In this document: positions 1 to 5,821 of the stretch, piece by piece
How positions within the stretch are numbered: position 1 is the stretch's first letter
Layout of the letters: every line of letters starts with the position of its first letter
Source of the DNA: Dehalococcoidia bacterium
Lineage (GTDB): Bacteria > Chloroflexota > Dehalococcoidia > DSTF01 > JALHUB01
Direction: 5' to 3'
DNA: 8,988 nucleotides
Assembly (NCBI GenBank): GCA_022865685.1
Contig: JALHUB010000034.1
Span: 1-8,988 of the forward strand
Position numbers and translations under genes: made by a program
The notes under the pieces: model-generated
Told to the model about the DNA's origin: nothing
Databases searched by the model: none
What the model saw: the letters and a program-made list of their open reading frames with translations, nothing else

Positions 1-530
1 AGCTGCTCCAGATAAAAGAGTCCTACCCGGAGGAGGACTTCCTTGCCGCCAACATCCTCGCGAAGGACCCCAGCAGCCTGAAGGAGGCCGTCGCCATCGA
101 TAGGGGCAAGCGCGACGGCCTGCGCGAGGGCATGGTCGTCGTCACCGAGGGACACAGCGTCGTCGGCACCGTCACCCACCTCTTCGACTCCTATTCTTGG
201 GTGACGCTCATCACCGACCCCAACAGCGCTGTCTCGGCCATGGTGCAGGAGTCGCGCGCCCAGGGCGTCGTGACCGGCAGCTACAGTCGCAAGCTCTCGA
301 TCGAGTTCGTCGCCCAGGGCGCAGCGGTCAAAGACGGCGACGTCGTCATCACCTCGGCCATCGGCGGGCTGTACCCGGCCGGCCTGGTGATAGGGAAGGT
401 GACCGAAGTGGGCGGCGCGGCGCAGGACCTGTTCAAGAAAGTGACGCTGGAGCCGCTGGCCAGCCTCTCCCACCTGGAGACGGTACTCGTGCTGACCAGC
501 TTCCTCCCGACGAACCTGGAGACGCCATGA
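1..530 (+). CDS. mreC: Rod shape-determining protein MreC, 3' part (5' truncated)
   Basis: The reading frame is open from base 3, at the window edge, to the TGA at 528-530. It gives 175 residues of the C-terminal part of MreC; an ATG at 132 is internal, not the start. MreC is a bitopic inner-membrane protein whose extracytoplasmic beta domain forms filaments and activates PBP2-RodA. Visible family features are an early 'AIDRGKRDGLREGM' segment, the 'LITDPNSAVSAMV' stretch, the 'GDVVITSAIGGLYPAGLVIG' stretch and a closing 'LSHLETVLVL' strand. Together these cover most of the two beta-barrel subdomains. The N-terminal membrane anchor and coiled coil must lie upstream of the window. The stop overlaps the mreD start (ATGA), so the two are probably translationally coupled. 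Identification is firm from motif pattern plus the mreD-mrdA-rodA context. Confidence 0.93.
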   Translation, partial: LLQIKESYPEEDFLAANILAKDPSSLKEAVAIDRGKRDGLREGMVVVTEGHSVVGTVTHLFDSYSWVTLITDPNSAVSAMVQESRAQGVVTGSYSRKLSIEFVAQGAAVKDGDVVITSAIGGLYPAGLVIGKVTEVGGAAQDLFKKVTLEPLASLSHLETVLVLTSFLPTNLETP

Positions 531-1027
531 AGTACGTGCTGGCGGCGCTGCTGCTCATGACGACGGCGCTCGTGCAGGCGTCGTTCATGCCCGCCTTCCC
601 TGTGTTTGGCGTCGTGCCCAACCTTGTCCTCGCCGTGGCCGTCTGCTGGACGGTTGTGCGCGGGCAGCAGGAGGCGATGATCGTCGTCCCGATAGCCGGC
701 CTGTGCCTCGGCCTCGTCGGCAGCCGGCCCCTGGGCGTGGCGCTCCTCGCGACGACGCCCGTCCTGCTCCTCTCCGAGCTGCGGGCGCTGCGCCTCACCC
801 CCAGCGACTTCCTGCTGACAGTCGTCATCGTCTTCCTGTCGAGCATGCTCTACGAGATGGTCCTTCTCGTCGCCCTGCGGTTGCAGGGCGAGACGGTCGG
901 CTGGTTCGCTGCCTTCCTGCGCGTCGTGCTGCCGACGGCCATAGTCAGCGTCCTCTTCACGCCGCCGCTCTACTGGCTGGTGTGGTCGAGGAGCGAGGTT
1001 TTGCGGAGGGTGCGCGCGTTCGCTTAG
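527..1027 (+). CDS. mreD: Rod shape-determining protein MreD
   Basis: A 166-residue, highly hydrophobic protein of normal length for MreD, an integral membrane subunit of the Rod complex that works with MreC. The ATG at 527 overlaps the mreC stop and has a GGAG at 518-521, 5 nt upstream, which decides this start. The same frame is open further upstream (from 197), but that part is the +1 shadow of mreC. About five hydrophobic segments are visible (roughly residues 1-20, 29-45, 50-66, 69-84 and 95-118), and a further one near 129-153. The Pro-Asn-Leu at 31-33, after the first segment, fits the family, as does the PP-containing last segment ('FTPPLYWLVW', 144-153). The basic C-terminal tail (SRSEVLRRVRAFA) should be cytoplasmic. 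Sequence conservation in MreD is low, so the call rests mainly on topology, length and position. Confidence 0.9.
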   Translation: MKYVLAALLLMTTALVQASFMPAFPVFGVVPNLVLAVAVCWTVVRGQQEAMIVVPIAGLCLGLVGSRPLGVALLATTPVLLLSELRALRLTPSDFLLTVVIVFLSSMLYEMVLLVALRLQGETVGWFAAFLRVVLPTAIVSVLFTPPLYWLVWSRSEVLRRVRAFA

Positions 1028-1041
1028 CTGCTAAGAAGACC

Positions 1042-1066
1042 GTAGCCGAGTCTTTCCAGCCTCGGC
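1042..1066 (+). repeat. REP-like palindrome, family A, copy 1
   Basis: A GTAG (1042-1045) leads into imperfect arms GCCGAGTCT (1045-1053) and AGCCTCGGC (1058-1066) around a TTCC loop; 8 of 9 positions pair. The same layout recurs at 4202, 4490 and 7308. A 5' GTAG beside a hairpin is the hallmark of REP elements mobilised by RAYT (REP-associated Y1) transposases. No such transposase is in the window. Confidence 0.8.
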
Positions 1067-1105
1067 GCGCAGTCGTGCCCTCGGATTCGGGAGGCCTGGG
1101 GAAAT

Positions 1106-1129
1106 GTAGGGGAGGACTTTAGTCCTCCC
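1106..1129 (+). repeat. REP-like palindrome, family B, copy 1
   Basis: A GTAG (1106-1109) is followed by perfect arms GGGAGGAC (1110-1117) and GTCCTCCC (1122-1129) around TTTA. Flank and core match the element at 4541 (both are preceded by AAAT), but the stem bases differ with compensating changes. It ends 16 bp before the mrdA start. Confidence 0.8.
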
Positions 1130-1134
1130 GCCTC

Positions 1135-1140
1135 GGAAGG
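1135..1140 (+). promoter_or_regulatory. Ribosome binding site of mrdA
   Basis: GGAAGG lies 5 nt before the ATG at 1146 and is the only purine-rich match at a workable distance. It sits right beside the family B palindrome, so the repeat insertion abuts the translation signal. Confidence 0.5.
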
Positions 1141-1145
1141 CAACC

Positions 1146-3041
1146 ATGGACGTTTTCGGTCGCAAAGAACGAAGGTGGCGCTCGCCGAAGGAGAAGGAGG
1201 AGCGTAGCGATACGCAAACCCTGCGCGACAAGTTCTTCTACTTCCGCCTGCTCGTCTTCGTCCTCTTCGGCATCCTCACGCTCCAGCTCATGCGCATGCA
1301 GGTCTTCCAGGGCGAGGCCTACGAGGAGCGCGCCCAGAACAACCACTTGCGCTACTCGCCGACGATGCCCTCGCGCGGCCTCATCTTCGACCGCAACGGC
1401 GCGCCCCTCGTGGAGAACGTGCCCCAGTTCTCCGCCGGCATCATTCCCGCCGACTTCCCGAAGGACCGCGAAGCGGAGCTACTTCCCCAACTGGAGGCGC
1501 TCCTGCACGTCCCGGCGGCGGAGATCGCCGCGAAGGTCGACCCCAAACGCGACAGCAAGGACCCCTTCACGCCCGTCGTCATCAAGGAAGGTCTCACGCC
1601 GGAGGAAGCATTCTCCGTCCGTGCCCTGGAGAACCGTCTGCACGGCGTCGAGATCATCGTCGACCCGGTCCGTCGCTACACCCTCGGGTCGCTCGTTTCT
1701 CTCATCCTCGGCTACGTCGGTCAGGTCACGGATGCGCAGTACCCGGAGCTGAAGTCAAAAGGCTACGAAATGAACGACCGCATCGGCCAGATGGGCGTCG
1801 AAGCCGTCTACGAGTCGGTCCTGCGCGGACAGCCCGGACGCAAGGACGTCGAAGTCGACGCCGCCGGTCGCGAGATCCAGACGGTCCACGAAGTCCTCGC
1901 GAAGCCCGGCAGCGGCCTCGTCCTCTCGATTGACCTCGACCTGCAGCGGAAGGTCACAGAGTTCCTCCAGCAGGGAATGGGCAGCTCCAAGAACGGCTGC
2001 GCCATCGTCATGGACGTGCGCAGCGGCGACATCCTCGCCATGGTCTCGCTCCCGACCTACGACGACAACGTCTTCACGAATCTGACCGACGAGCAGTACC
2101 GGGCGCTGAACGACGACCCGGCGAAGCCCATGGTCAACCATTGCATCTCCGATACCTATCCCCCCGGCAGCACGTTCAAGCAGATCACCGGCACCGGCGC
2201 CCTCCAGGAAGGCGTCGCCAACGCCGGCACCACGATCACCAGCTACGGCTCGATATCCGTCAAGAACGAGTACGACCCCAACATCGTCTACATCTTCCGC
2301 GACTGGGCGGCCCTGGGCACACTCAACTTCTACCAGGGCGTCGCGCAGTCGTCGGACGTCTACTTCTACTACCTGGCCGGTGGCTACTACCAGGACGGCG
2401 TCGAGCTGTTCCGCGGCATGGGCGCTAACGCCCTCGCCCGCTACTCGCGGGAGTACGGCCTGGATGCGCCCACAGGCATCGATCTGCCCGGCGAGGCCGC
2501 GGGCGTCATCCCCGACCCCGACTGGAAGGAGCAGGAGCTCGGCGAGACGTGGACCATCGGCGATACCTACAACTTCGCCATCGGCCAGGGCTTCGTCGCC
2601 ACGACGCCGCTGCAGATGGTCGGCGTCACCACCGCCATCGCCAACGGCGGCGACGTCATGGTGCCGAGGGTGGTGAACAAGGTCCTCGATGCGACGGGAG
2701 AGGAGATCCTACGCATTGACCCCAAGATCGCCCGCCATCTCTCTGTAAGCGACGAAAACCTCGCCACCTTCCGCGAGGGCATGCGGCAGGCCGTATCCTG
2801 GGGCACTGCGAACAGCGCGTCCATCCCGGGCGTGAGCGTGGCAGGAAAGACCGGCACCGCCGAGTTCGGCCCCGACCTGGGCGGCGGCACCTACGAGAGC
2901 CACGCCTGGTTCACCGGCTTCGCGCCCGCCGAGGACCCGGAGGTCGCGGTGGTGGTCTTCCTCGAGCAGGGAAACGGCGCCAAGAACGCGGCCCCGCTCG
3001 GCGGACGCATCCTCAACTACCTTTTCCATCGCGGGGGCTGA
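1146..3041 (+). CDS. mrdA: Penicillin-binding protein 2 (elongasome D,D-transpeptidase)
   Basis: A 631-residue class B PBP of typical length. It cross-links peptidoglycan peptides outside the membrane, paired with the RodA polymerase. The N-terminus is short, charged and cytoplasmic (1-29), followed by one membrane span at about 30-49. 'RGLIFDRNG' (77-85) marks the start of the non-catalytic pedestal region, which runs to roughly residue 260. The transpeptidase domain carries all three active-site motifs: S342-T-F-K345 with the acylated serine, S402-S-D404 (the SxD form usual in PBP2), and K568-T-G570 in 'AGKTGTAEFG'. No key residue is missing. The start at 1146 is supported by GGAAGG 5 nt upstream. 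The stop is 1 bp before rodA, so the pair is co-translated. A divisome PBP3/FtsI identity is less likely given the mreCD and rodA neighbours. Confidence 0.96.
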   Translation: MDVFGRKERRWRSPKEKEERSDTQTLRDKFFYFRLLVFVLFGILTLQLMRMQVFQGEAYEERAQNNHLRYSPTMPSRGLIFDRNGAPLVENVPQFSAGIIPADFPKDREAELLPQLEALLHVPAAEIAAKVDPKRDSKDPFTPVVIKEGLTPEEAFSVRALENRLHGVEIIVDPVRRYTLGSLVSLILGYVGQVTDAQYPELKSKGYEMNDRIGQMGVEAVYESVLRGQPGRKDVEVDAAGREIQTVHEVLAKPGSGLVLSIDLDLQRKVTEFLQQGMGSSKNGCAIVMDVRSGDILAMVSLPTYDDNVFTNLTDEQYRALNDDPAKPMVNHCISDTYPPGSTFKQITGTGALQEGVANAGTTITSYGSISVKNEYDPNIVYIFRDWAALGTLNFYQGVAQSSDVYFYYLAGGYYQDGVELFRGMGANALARYSREYGLDAPTGIDLPGEAAGVIPDPDWKEQELGETWTIGDTYNFAIGQGFVATTPLQMVGVTTAIANGGDVMVPRVVNKVLDATGEEILRIDPKIARHLSVSDENLATFREGMRQAVSWGTANSASIPGVSVAGKTGTAEFGPDLGGGTYESHAWFTGFAPAEDPEVAVVVFLEQGNGAKNAAPLGGRILNYLFHRGG

Positions 3042-3042
3042 C

Positions 3043-4164
3043 GTGAGGACGGAGAAGGTCAGCTACATACGCAGCTTCGACTACGTCATGCTGCTCTCGG
3101 CGCTCGCGCTCGTGGCCTTCGGCATAGTCCTCATCTACAGCGGCAGTCTCGCCAATTACGCGAGCCCCACCGACGTCATCGAGCACCCCGTCGCCCGACA
3201 GGTCGCGTTCGCCGTAATCGGCCTCATCGCCATGTTCACGATCTCGCGCATCGATTACCGGCTCCTGGGCTACACGACGATATTCCTCTACGCCGGCGCC
3301 CTGGCGGCCCTCACATTCGTGCTCGTCGCCGGCCAGGCGATCTACGGCTCGCGGCGCTGGATCGAGCTTGCCGGCACGCAGGTCCAGCCCTCCGAGCTGA
3401 CGAAGCTTATCCTCGTGATCGTCCTCGCCAAGTACCTGACCGATCGCCAGGAGCGCATCGGGCAGCTTACCGTCTTCGTCACCTCGCTGGCGATCGCCCT
3501 CGTCCCTATGATACTCGTCTTCGCCGAGCCCGACCTCGGATCGGCCGTCATCCTCCTGGCGATCTGGCTGGCCGTCGTCATCATGGCCGGCGCGCGCTCC
3601 GCCCACGTGCTGGGGCTCATCGCCTCGGCCGCAATCGTCGCGCCCTTCGCCCTCATCGCCGTCGTCAGCGACTACCAGCGGGAGCGCATCGCCACCTTCC
3701 TGGACCCCGGCAAGGACCCGCTTGGCTCGGGCTTCAACACCCTACAGGCGGAGATCAGCATCGGCTCGGGCAGGCTCTTCGGGAAGGGACTGACGCACGG
3801 CACGCAGACGCAGCTCGACTACCTGCGCACGCAGACGACCGACTACGTGTTCAGCGTCCTTGGGGAAGAGCTCGGTTTCGTGGGGGTGGTGATTCTCTTC
3901 GCGCTGTTCGTCGTGCTGCTGATGCGCGGCCTGCAGACGGCGTCCTCCTCGCGCGACCCCTTCGGCCGCCTGCTCGCGACGGGCATTTGCGCCTACATCC
4001 TGTTCCAGGTCTTCATCAACATCGGCGTGAACATTCGACTCGTGCCCGTCACCGGCATCCCGCTGCCCTTCATCAGCCAGGGCGGGAGCTCACTGGTGAC
4101 GCTGTTCATCGCCCTGGGGATATTACAGAGCGTGAGCACGCATCGCGGCCCGCCGGAGTGGTGA
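3043..4164 (+). CDS. rodA: RodA, SEDS-family peptidoglycan glycosyltransferase
   Basis: A 373-residue polytopic protein with about ten hydrophobic segments, the normal size for RodA. SEDS proteins polymerise lipid II into glycan strands, and RodA does this for side-wall growth with PBP2. Conserved blocks seen are 'GSRRWIELAG' (102-111), 'QPSELTK' (115-121), 'EPDLGSA' (162-168), the extracytoplasmic loop ending in 'TTDYVFSVLGEELG' (265-278), 'FQVFINIGVN' (321-330) and 'PVTGIPLPFISQGGSS' (335-350). D267 in the TTDY block aligns with the catalytic aspartate of the family (D262 in the E. coli protein, from memory). The start is GTG at 3043, one base after the mrdA stop. It has only a run of G (3033-3037) as a ribosome binding site, so translation probably depends on coupling. 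FtsW shares this fold; the PBP2 neighbour favours RodA. Confidence 0.95.
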   Translation: MRTEKVSYIRSFDYVMLLSALALVAFGIVLIYSGSLANYASPTDVIEHPVARQVAFAVIGLIAMFTISRIDYRLLGYTTIFLYAGALAALTFVLVAGQAIYGSRRWIELAGTQVQPSELTKLILVIVLAKYLTDRQERIGQLTVFVTSLAIALVPMILVFAEPDLGSAVILLAIWLAVVIMAGARSAHVLGLIASAAIVAPFALIAVVSDYQRERIATFLDPGKDPLGSGFNTLQAEISIGSGRLFGKGLTHGTQTQLDYLRTQTTDYVFSVLGEELGFVGVVILFALFVVLLMRGLQTASSSRDPFGRLLATGICAYILFQVFINIGVNIRLVPVTGIPLPFISQGGSSLVTLFIALGILQSVSTHRGPPEW

Positions 4165-4201
4165 GCTCTCCCTCGGTATCGCCAGCGAATCAACAGACCA
4201 C

Positions 4202-4226
4202 GTAGCCGGGGCTTTCCAGCCTCGGC
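4202..4226 (+). repeat. REP-like palindrome, family A, copy 2
   Basis: GTAG (4202-4205) with arms GCCGGGGCT (4205-4213) and AGCCTCGGC (4218-4226) around TTCC; the only non-Watson-Crick pair is G-U. It lies 37 bp after the rodA stop. Its flanks (CAC before; GTCT, one variable base, then CCCTG after) match those of the intragenic copy at 7308, suggesting an element longer than the hairpin. Confidence 0.8.
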
Positions 4227-4243
4227 GTCTCCCCTGAACGATG

Positions 4244-4263
4244 CCGCGTCCTTCGGGGCGCGG
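4244..4263. other. Stable hairpin with TTCG tetraloop
   Basis: Arms CCGCGTCC (4244-4251) and GGGCGCGG (4256-4263) enclose TTCG. All positions pair if one U-G (or G-U) is allowed. It is 80 bp downstream of rodA. It looks like a terminator stem, but neither strand has a following U-run (the + strand continues TGTAGAAAAAC), so it is not called as an intrinsic terminator. It could be part of a larger repeat. Confidence 0.45.
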
Positions 4264-4283
4264 TGTAGAAAAACATCCTTGAT

Positions 4284-4335
4284 CCCGACTCGTCGACAAG
4301 AACTGTCGGGTGAGACCTGTCTGCCGGCAGGCAGG
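4284..4335. repeat. Two adjacent inverted repeats
   Basis: CCCGAC (4284-4289) pairs with GTCGGG (4305-4310) over a 15-nt loop. Six bases further, CCTGTCTGCC (4316-4325) abuts GGCAGGCAGG (4326-4335), complementary except for one G-T. No gene or RNA family is recognised here. The density of symmetric elements suggests more repeat-derived DNA. Confidence 0.45.
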
Positions 4336-4432
4336 CGCCCGCCGTGAGCAGAGGGGCAACAGCGACGATGACTCGAATAACCGTCTCGCGAGAATGGGCC
4401 TGTGATGCGCCAACGTTCGCGCTGGCGTGTTG

Positions 4433-4480
4433 CAGGCTCCACCCCAGCCTGAAGGCAGGGGCATCGGTCCCGATAGCCCC
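4433..4480. repeat. Paired hairpins upstream of REP copy A3
   Basis: CAGGCT/AGCCTG (4433-4438 and 4446-4451) is followed by GGGGC-ATCGG (4458-4467) pairing with CCGAT-A-GCCCC (4470-4480), with one bulged A. The second hairpin ends 9 bp before the GTAG at 4490. They could be part of one composite element with it, or separate repeats; a single example cannot tell. Confidence 0.45.
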
Positions 4481-4489
4481 AATAATATC

Positions 4490-4514
4490 GTAGCCGAGAC
4501 TTTCCAGTCTCGGC
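4490..4514 (+). repeat. REP-like palindrome, family A, copy 3
   Basis: GTAG (4490-4493) with perfect 9-bp arms GCCGAGACT (4493-4501) and AGTCTCGGC (4506-4514) around TTCC. Its 25-bp core is identical to the intragenic copy at 7308-7332. A family B element starts 26 bp downstream in the same orientation, as in the mreD-mrdA gap. Confidence 0.85.
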
Positions 4515-4540
4515 GATAGAGGCCGCGGTGCATGGCAAAT

Positions 4541-4563
4541 GTAGGGGAGGGCTTCAGCCCTCC
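4541..4563 (+). repeat. REP-like palindrome, family B, copy 2
   Basis: GTAG (4541-4544) then arms GGAGGGCT (4546-4553) and AGCCCTCC (4556-4563). It is preceded by AAAT like the copy at 1106. With the inverted element at 4609-4631 it forms a head-to-head doublet. Confidence 0.8.
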
Positions 4564-4608
4564 ACAAGCCTTCACGCGGCGAGGCGTTCCTCTGCAGGAG
4601 ATCGACGT

Positions 4609-4631
4609 GGAAGGCTGAAGCCTTCCTCTAC
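4609..4631 (-). repeat. REP-like palindrome, family B-type, inverted copy
   Basis: Read on the minus strand it starts GTAG (4631-4628) and has arms GGAAGGCT/AGCCTTCC (plus-strand positions 4609-4616 and 4619-4626). It has the same CTTCAG centre as copy 2 but different stem bases, and opposite orientation. It closes a doublet at 4541-4631 with a 45-bp spacer and GTAG at both outer ends. Confidence 0.75.
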
Positions 4632-4685
4632 GCTGGTAGCGCCACGGGCTCAGTTTGCACCAGGCGCCGGCTCTGGCCGCGCTCC

Positions 4686-5084
4686 CTATCCGTCGCTTGC
4701 CTGAGCGCGTCGCGTCGACGGCTGTCCCTCCATCTCCAACCGGCCTCGCAGCAAGCTTAGCTCCTGCGCCAGCCGCCGGCTCTGGTCCGACAAACGCGAA
4801 ATCTCCAGGGAGTAGTGAAACAGCATCGCCGCCACGAACGCCAGCGCGACGAAGAACAGGATCGACGGCGGATACGTCACGTCCAGGCGCGCCGCTACCC
4901 ACACCGTTATCCCCTCGAACGACGCCAGCAGCACCATCGCCGCCGACAGCAGCAGCCACAGGATCGAGTACTCCTCTCGCAGCCGCCACTTGCGCACGTA
5001 CGACAGCACGACGGCCGCGATCGCCACCGCAACGACTATGACAAAAACCGTGATCGGCCTCATCGACAGCGCAAGCATTGTCAT
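4686..5084 (-). CDS. DUF2304-type small membrane protein
   Basis: 132 residues with three hydrophobic spans (about 10-29, 39-56 and 72-90). A charged, probably coiled-coil tail follows (about 91-119), then a polar end. The linker 'RKWRLREEYSILWLL' (31-45) and 'YPPSILFF' before the last span resemble DUF2304 proteins. That family has no established biochemical role, but is often encoded next to family 2 glycosyltransferases that make lipid-phosphate sugars. That is exactly the case here: its ATG (5084-5082) overlaps the stop of the GT2 gene (ATGA). The GT2 protein has no membrane spans, so this protein may anchor it or handle the lipid substrate (inference). An AAAGGAG 10 nt upstream supports the first ATG over the later ones at codons 3 and 8. 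It is the last gene of the operon. Confidence 0.75.
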   Translation of the reverse strand: MTMLALSMRPITVFVIVVAVAIAAVVLSYVRKWRLREEYSILWLLLSAAMVLLASFEGITVWVAARLDVTYPPSILFFVALAFVAAMLFHYSLEISRLSDQSRRLAQELSLLRGRLEMEGQPSTRRAQASDG

Positions 5085-5821
5085 TGGTCTCGTCTCCTTT
5101 CGGCCGGGGGAAACGGCTTCTCCTTGAGAGCGTTCAAAGTGAGAGCCAGGCTTACCTTGCTCATGTACGACAGCGGCCGCAGCCCGCCGATCGACGACAC
5201 GCCGCCCTGTCGCGCCCGCATCGCTACCGGCTCCTCGCGGATGCGCAGCCCCTGCCGTGCGAGGAACACAATCGACTCCGGCTCCGGGTAGTCCGGTGGG
5301 TAGTAGCTGGCGAGATAGTCCAGCGCGCGACGGCTGTAGGCGCGAAAGCCGGACGTGGCATCGGTCACTCTCTGGCGGCTGAACAGCCCTGCGATCTTCG
5401 ACAATATGAAGTTTCCCAACCGGCGCAGATGGCTTCCCTCGTAGCCCGGCTCAGCCAGATAGCGCGAGCCGACGACCATGTCGTAGCCCTCGTCCAGCAC
5501 CAGCGCCACCAGCGAGGCGATCCGGTCCGGCGGGAACTGCCCGTCGCTGTCGACCTGGACGGCCGCGTCGTAGCCCTGTTGCAGCGCGTACTTGAACCCC
5601 GTCTGCACGGCGCCGCCGATGCCCACGTTGAAGCAGAGGTCGAGCACCGGCACGCCAAGCGAGCGCGCGATGGCACTCGTCTCGTCGCTCGACCCGTCGT
5701 TCACGACGACGACATCGAACTGCGGCGCCACCTCGCGCAGCTCCTCGAGGACAAGCCGCAGCGACGCCTCCTCGTTGTAGGCCGGCACGATCAGCAGCGC
5801 GTTGACGCGGTCAGCGCTCAT
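5081..5821 (-). CDS. Family 2 glycosyltransferase, polyprenyl-phosphate sugar synthase type
   Basis: 246 residues forming a single GT-A domain without membrane spans. Visible elements are 'VPAYNEE' (12-18), 'VVVVNDGSSDET' (37-48; nucleotide-sugar binding Asp42), 'NVGIGGAVQTGF' (65-76), the metal-binding DxD-like D91-S-D93 in 'QVDSDGQ', and 'DATSGFRAY' (154-162). This set is typical of DPM1-like enzymes that move mannose or glucose from a nucleotide sugar to polyprenyl phosphate on the cytoplasmic face. The donor sugar cannot be read from sequence. The frame is open upstream to 5977, but ATG 5821 is chosen: it has a GGAGGGGG 7 nt upstream, begins just before the first beta-strand, and makes an ATGA overlap with the methyltransferase stop. 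The following DUF2304 gene and preceding GT-C genes fit a lipid-linked sugar pathway. Confidence 0.88.
   Translation of the reverse strand: MSADRVNALLIVPAYNEEASLRLVLEELREVAPQFDVVVVNDGSSDETSAIARSLGVPVLDLCFNVGIGGAVQTGFKYALQQGYDAAVQVDSDGQFPPDRIASLVALVLDEGYDMVVGSRYLAEPGYEGSHLRRLGNFILSKIAGLFSRQRVTDATSGFRAYSRRALDYLASYYPPDYPEPESIVFLARQGLRIREEPVAMRARQGGVSSIGGLRPLSYMSKVSLALTLNALKEKPFPPAERRRDQ
5095..5101 (-). promoter_or_regulatory. Ribosome binding site of the DUF2304 gene
   Basis: On the minus strand AAAGGAG lies inside the end of the GT2 gene, 10 nt before the ATG at 5084. It selects this first ATG over those at codons 3 and 8. Confidence 0.6.

Larger units (their letters stand above)
1028..1145. 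other. 118-bp repeat-bearing gap inside the mre operon
   Basis: This is the only real gap in an otherwise tightly packed operon (neighbouring junctions are a 4-bp overlap and 1 bp). It contains two GTAG-headed palindromes, at 1042-1066 and 1106-1129, separated by about 39 bp. No convincing -35/-10 pair, terminator T-tract or small ORF with a ribosome binding site was seen. The likely explanation is insertion of repeats between mreD and mrdA. In the mRNA the hairpins could alter stability or the ratio of mreCD to mrdA-rodA expression, which is inference. Confidence 0.6.
4165..4685. other. Convergent intergenic island of inverted repeats
   Basis: This stretch separates two convergent operons and contains no credible gene; ORFs across it lack ribosome binding sites and simply translate the repeats. 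It holds four GTAG-headed REP-like palindromes (listed separately). Other inverted repeats are a UUCG-loop hairpin at 4244-4263, CCCGAC/GTCGGG at 4284-4310, CCTGTCTGCC/GGCAGGCAGG at 4316-4335, the 10-bp palindrome at 4384-4393, CAGGCT/AGCCTG at 4433-4451, and a 10-bp stem with one bulge at 4458-4480. No T-tract follows any of them. They may still end or protect both transcripts, but intrinsic termination is not demonstrated. Confidence 0.7.

Noticed and set aside
197..1027. A longer 276-codon version of mreD starting inside mreC
   Set aside because: The first 110 codons are an arginine/glycine-rich shadow of mreC in another frame. The ATG at 527 has a GGAG site and gives a protein of normal MreD length.
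4244..4263. Intrinsic terminator for rodA
   Set aside because: The UUCG hairpin is strong, but no run of T follows it on either strand, so it is recorded only as a hairpin.
4190..4567. Minus-strand 125-codon ORF in the intergenic island
   Set aside because: It is made almost wholly of inverted repeats; low-complexity GC-rich DNA leaves frames open by chance. No start signal supports it.
4202..4631. CRISPR array
   Set aside because: The repeats are few, irregularly spaced, differ in sequence, occur in both orientations and also lie outside this gap, with no cas genes.
4655..4790. Near-direct repeat of CCGGCTCTGG (around 4666 and 4778)
   Set aside because: Only about ten bases are shared in GC-rich DNA, one copy being in the DUF2304 coding region; chance is a sufficient explanation.
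4123..4989. Minus-strand ORF of 288 codons across the convergent gap
   Set aside because: It overlaps the rodA end and the DUF2304 gene in another frame, has no recognisable domain or ribosome binding site, and its middle is translated repeat sequence.
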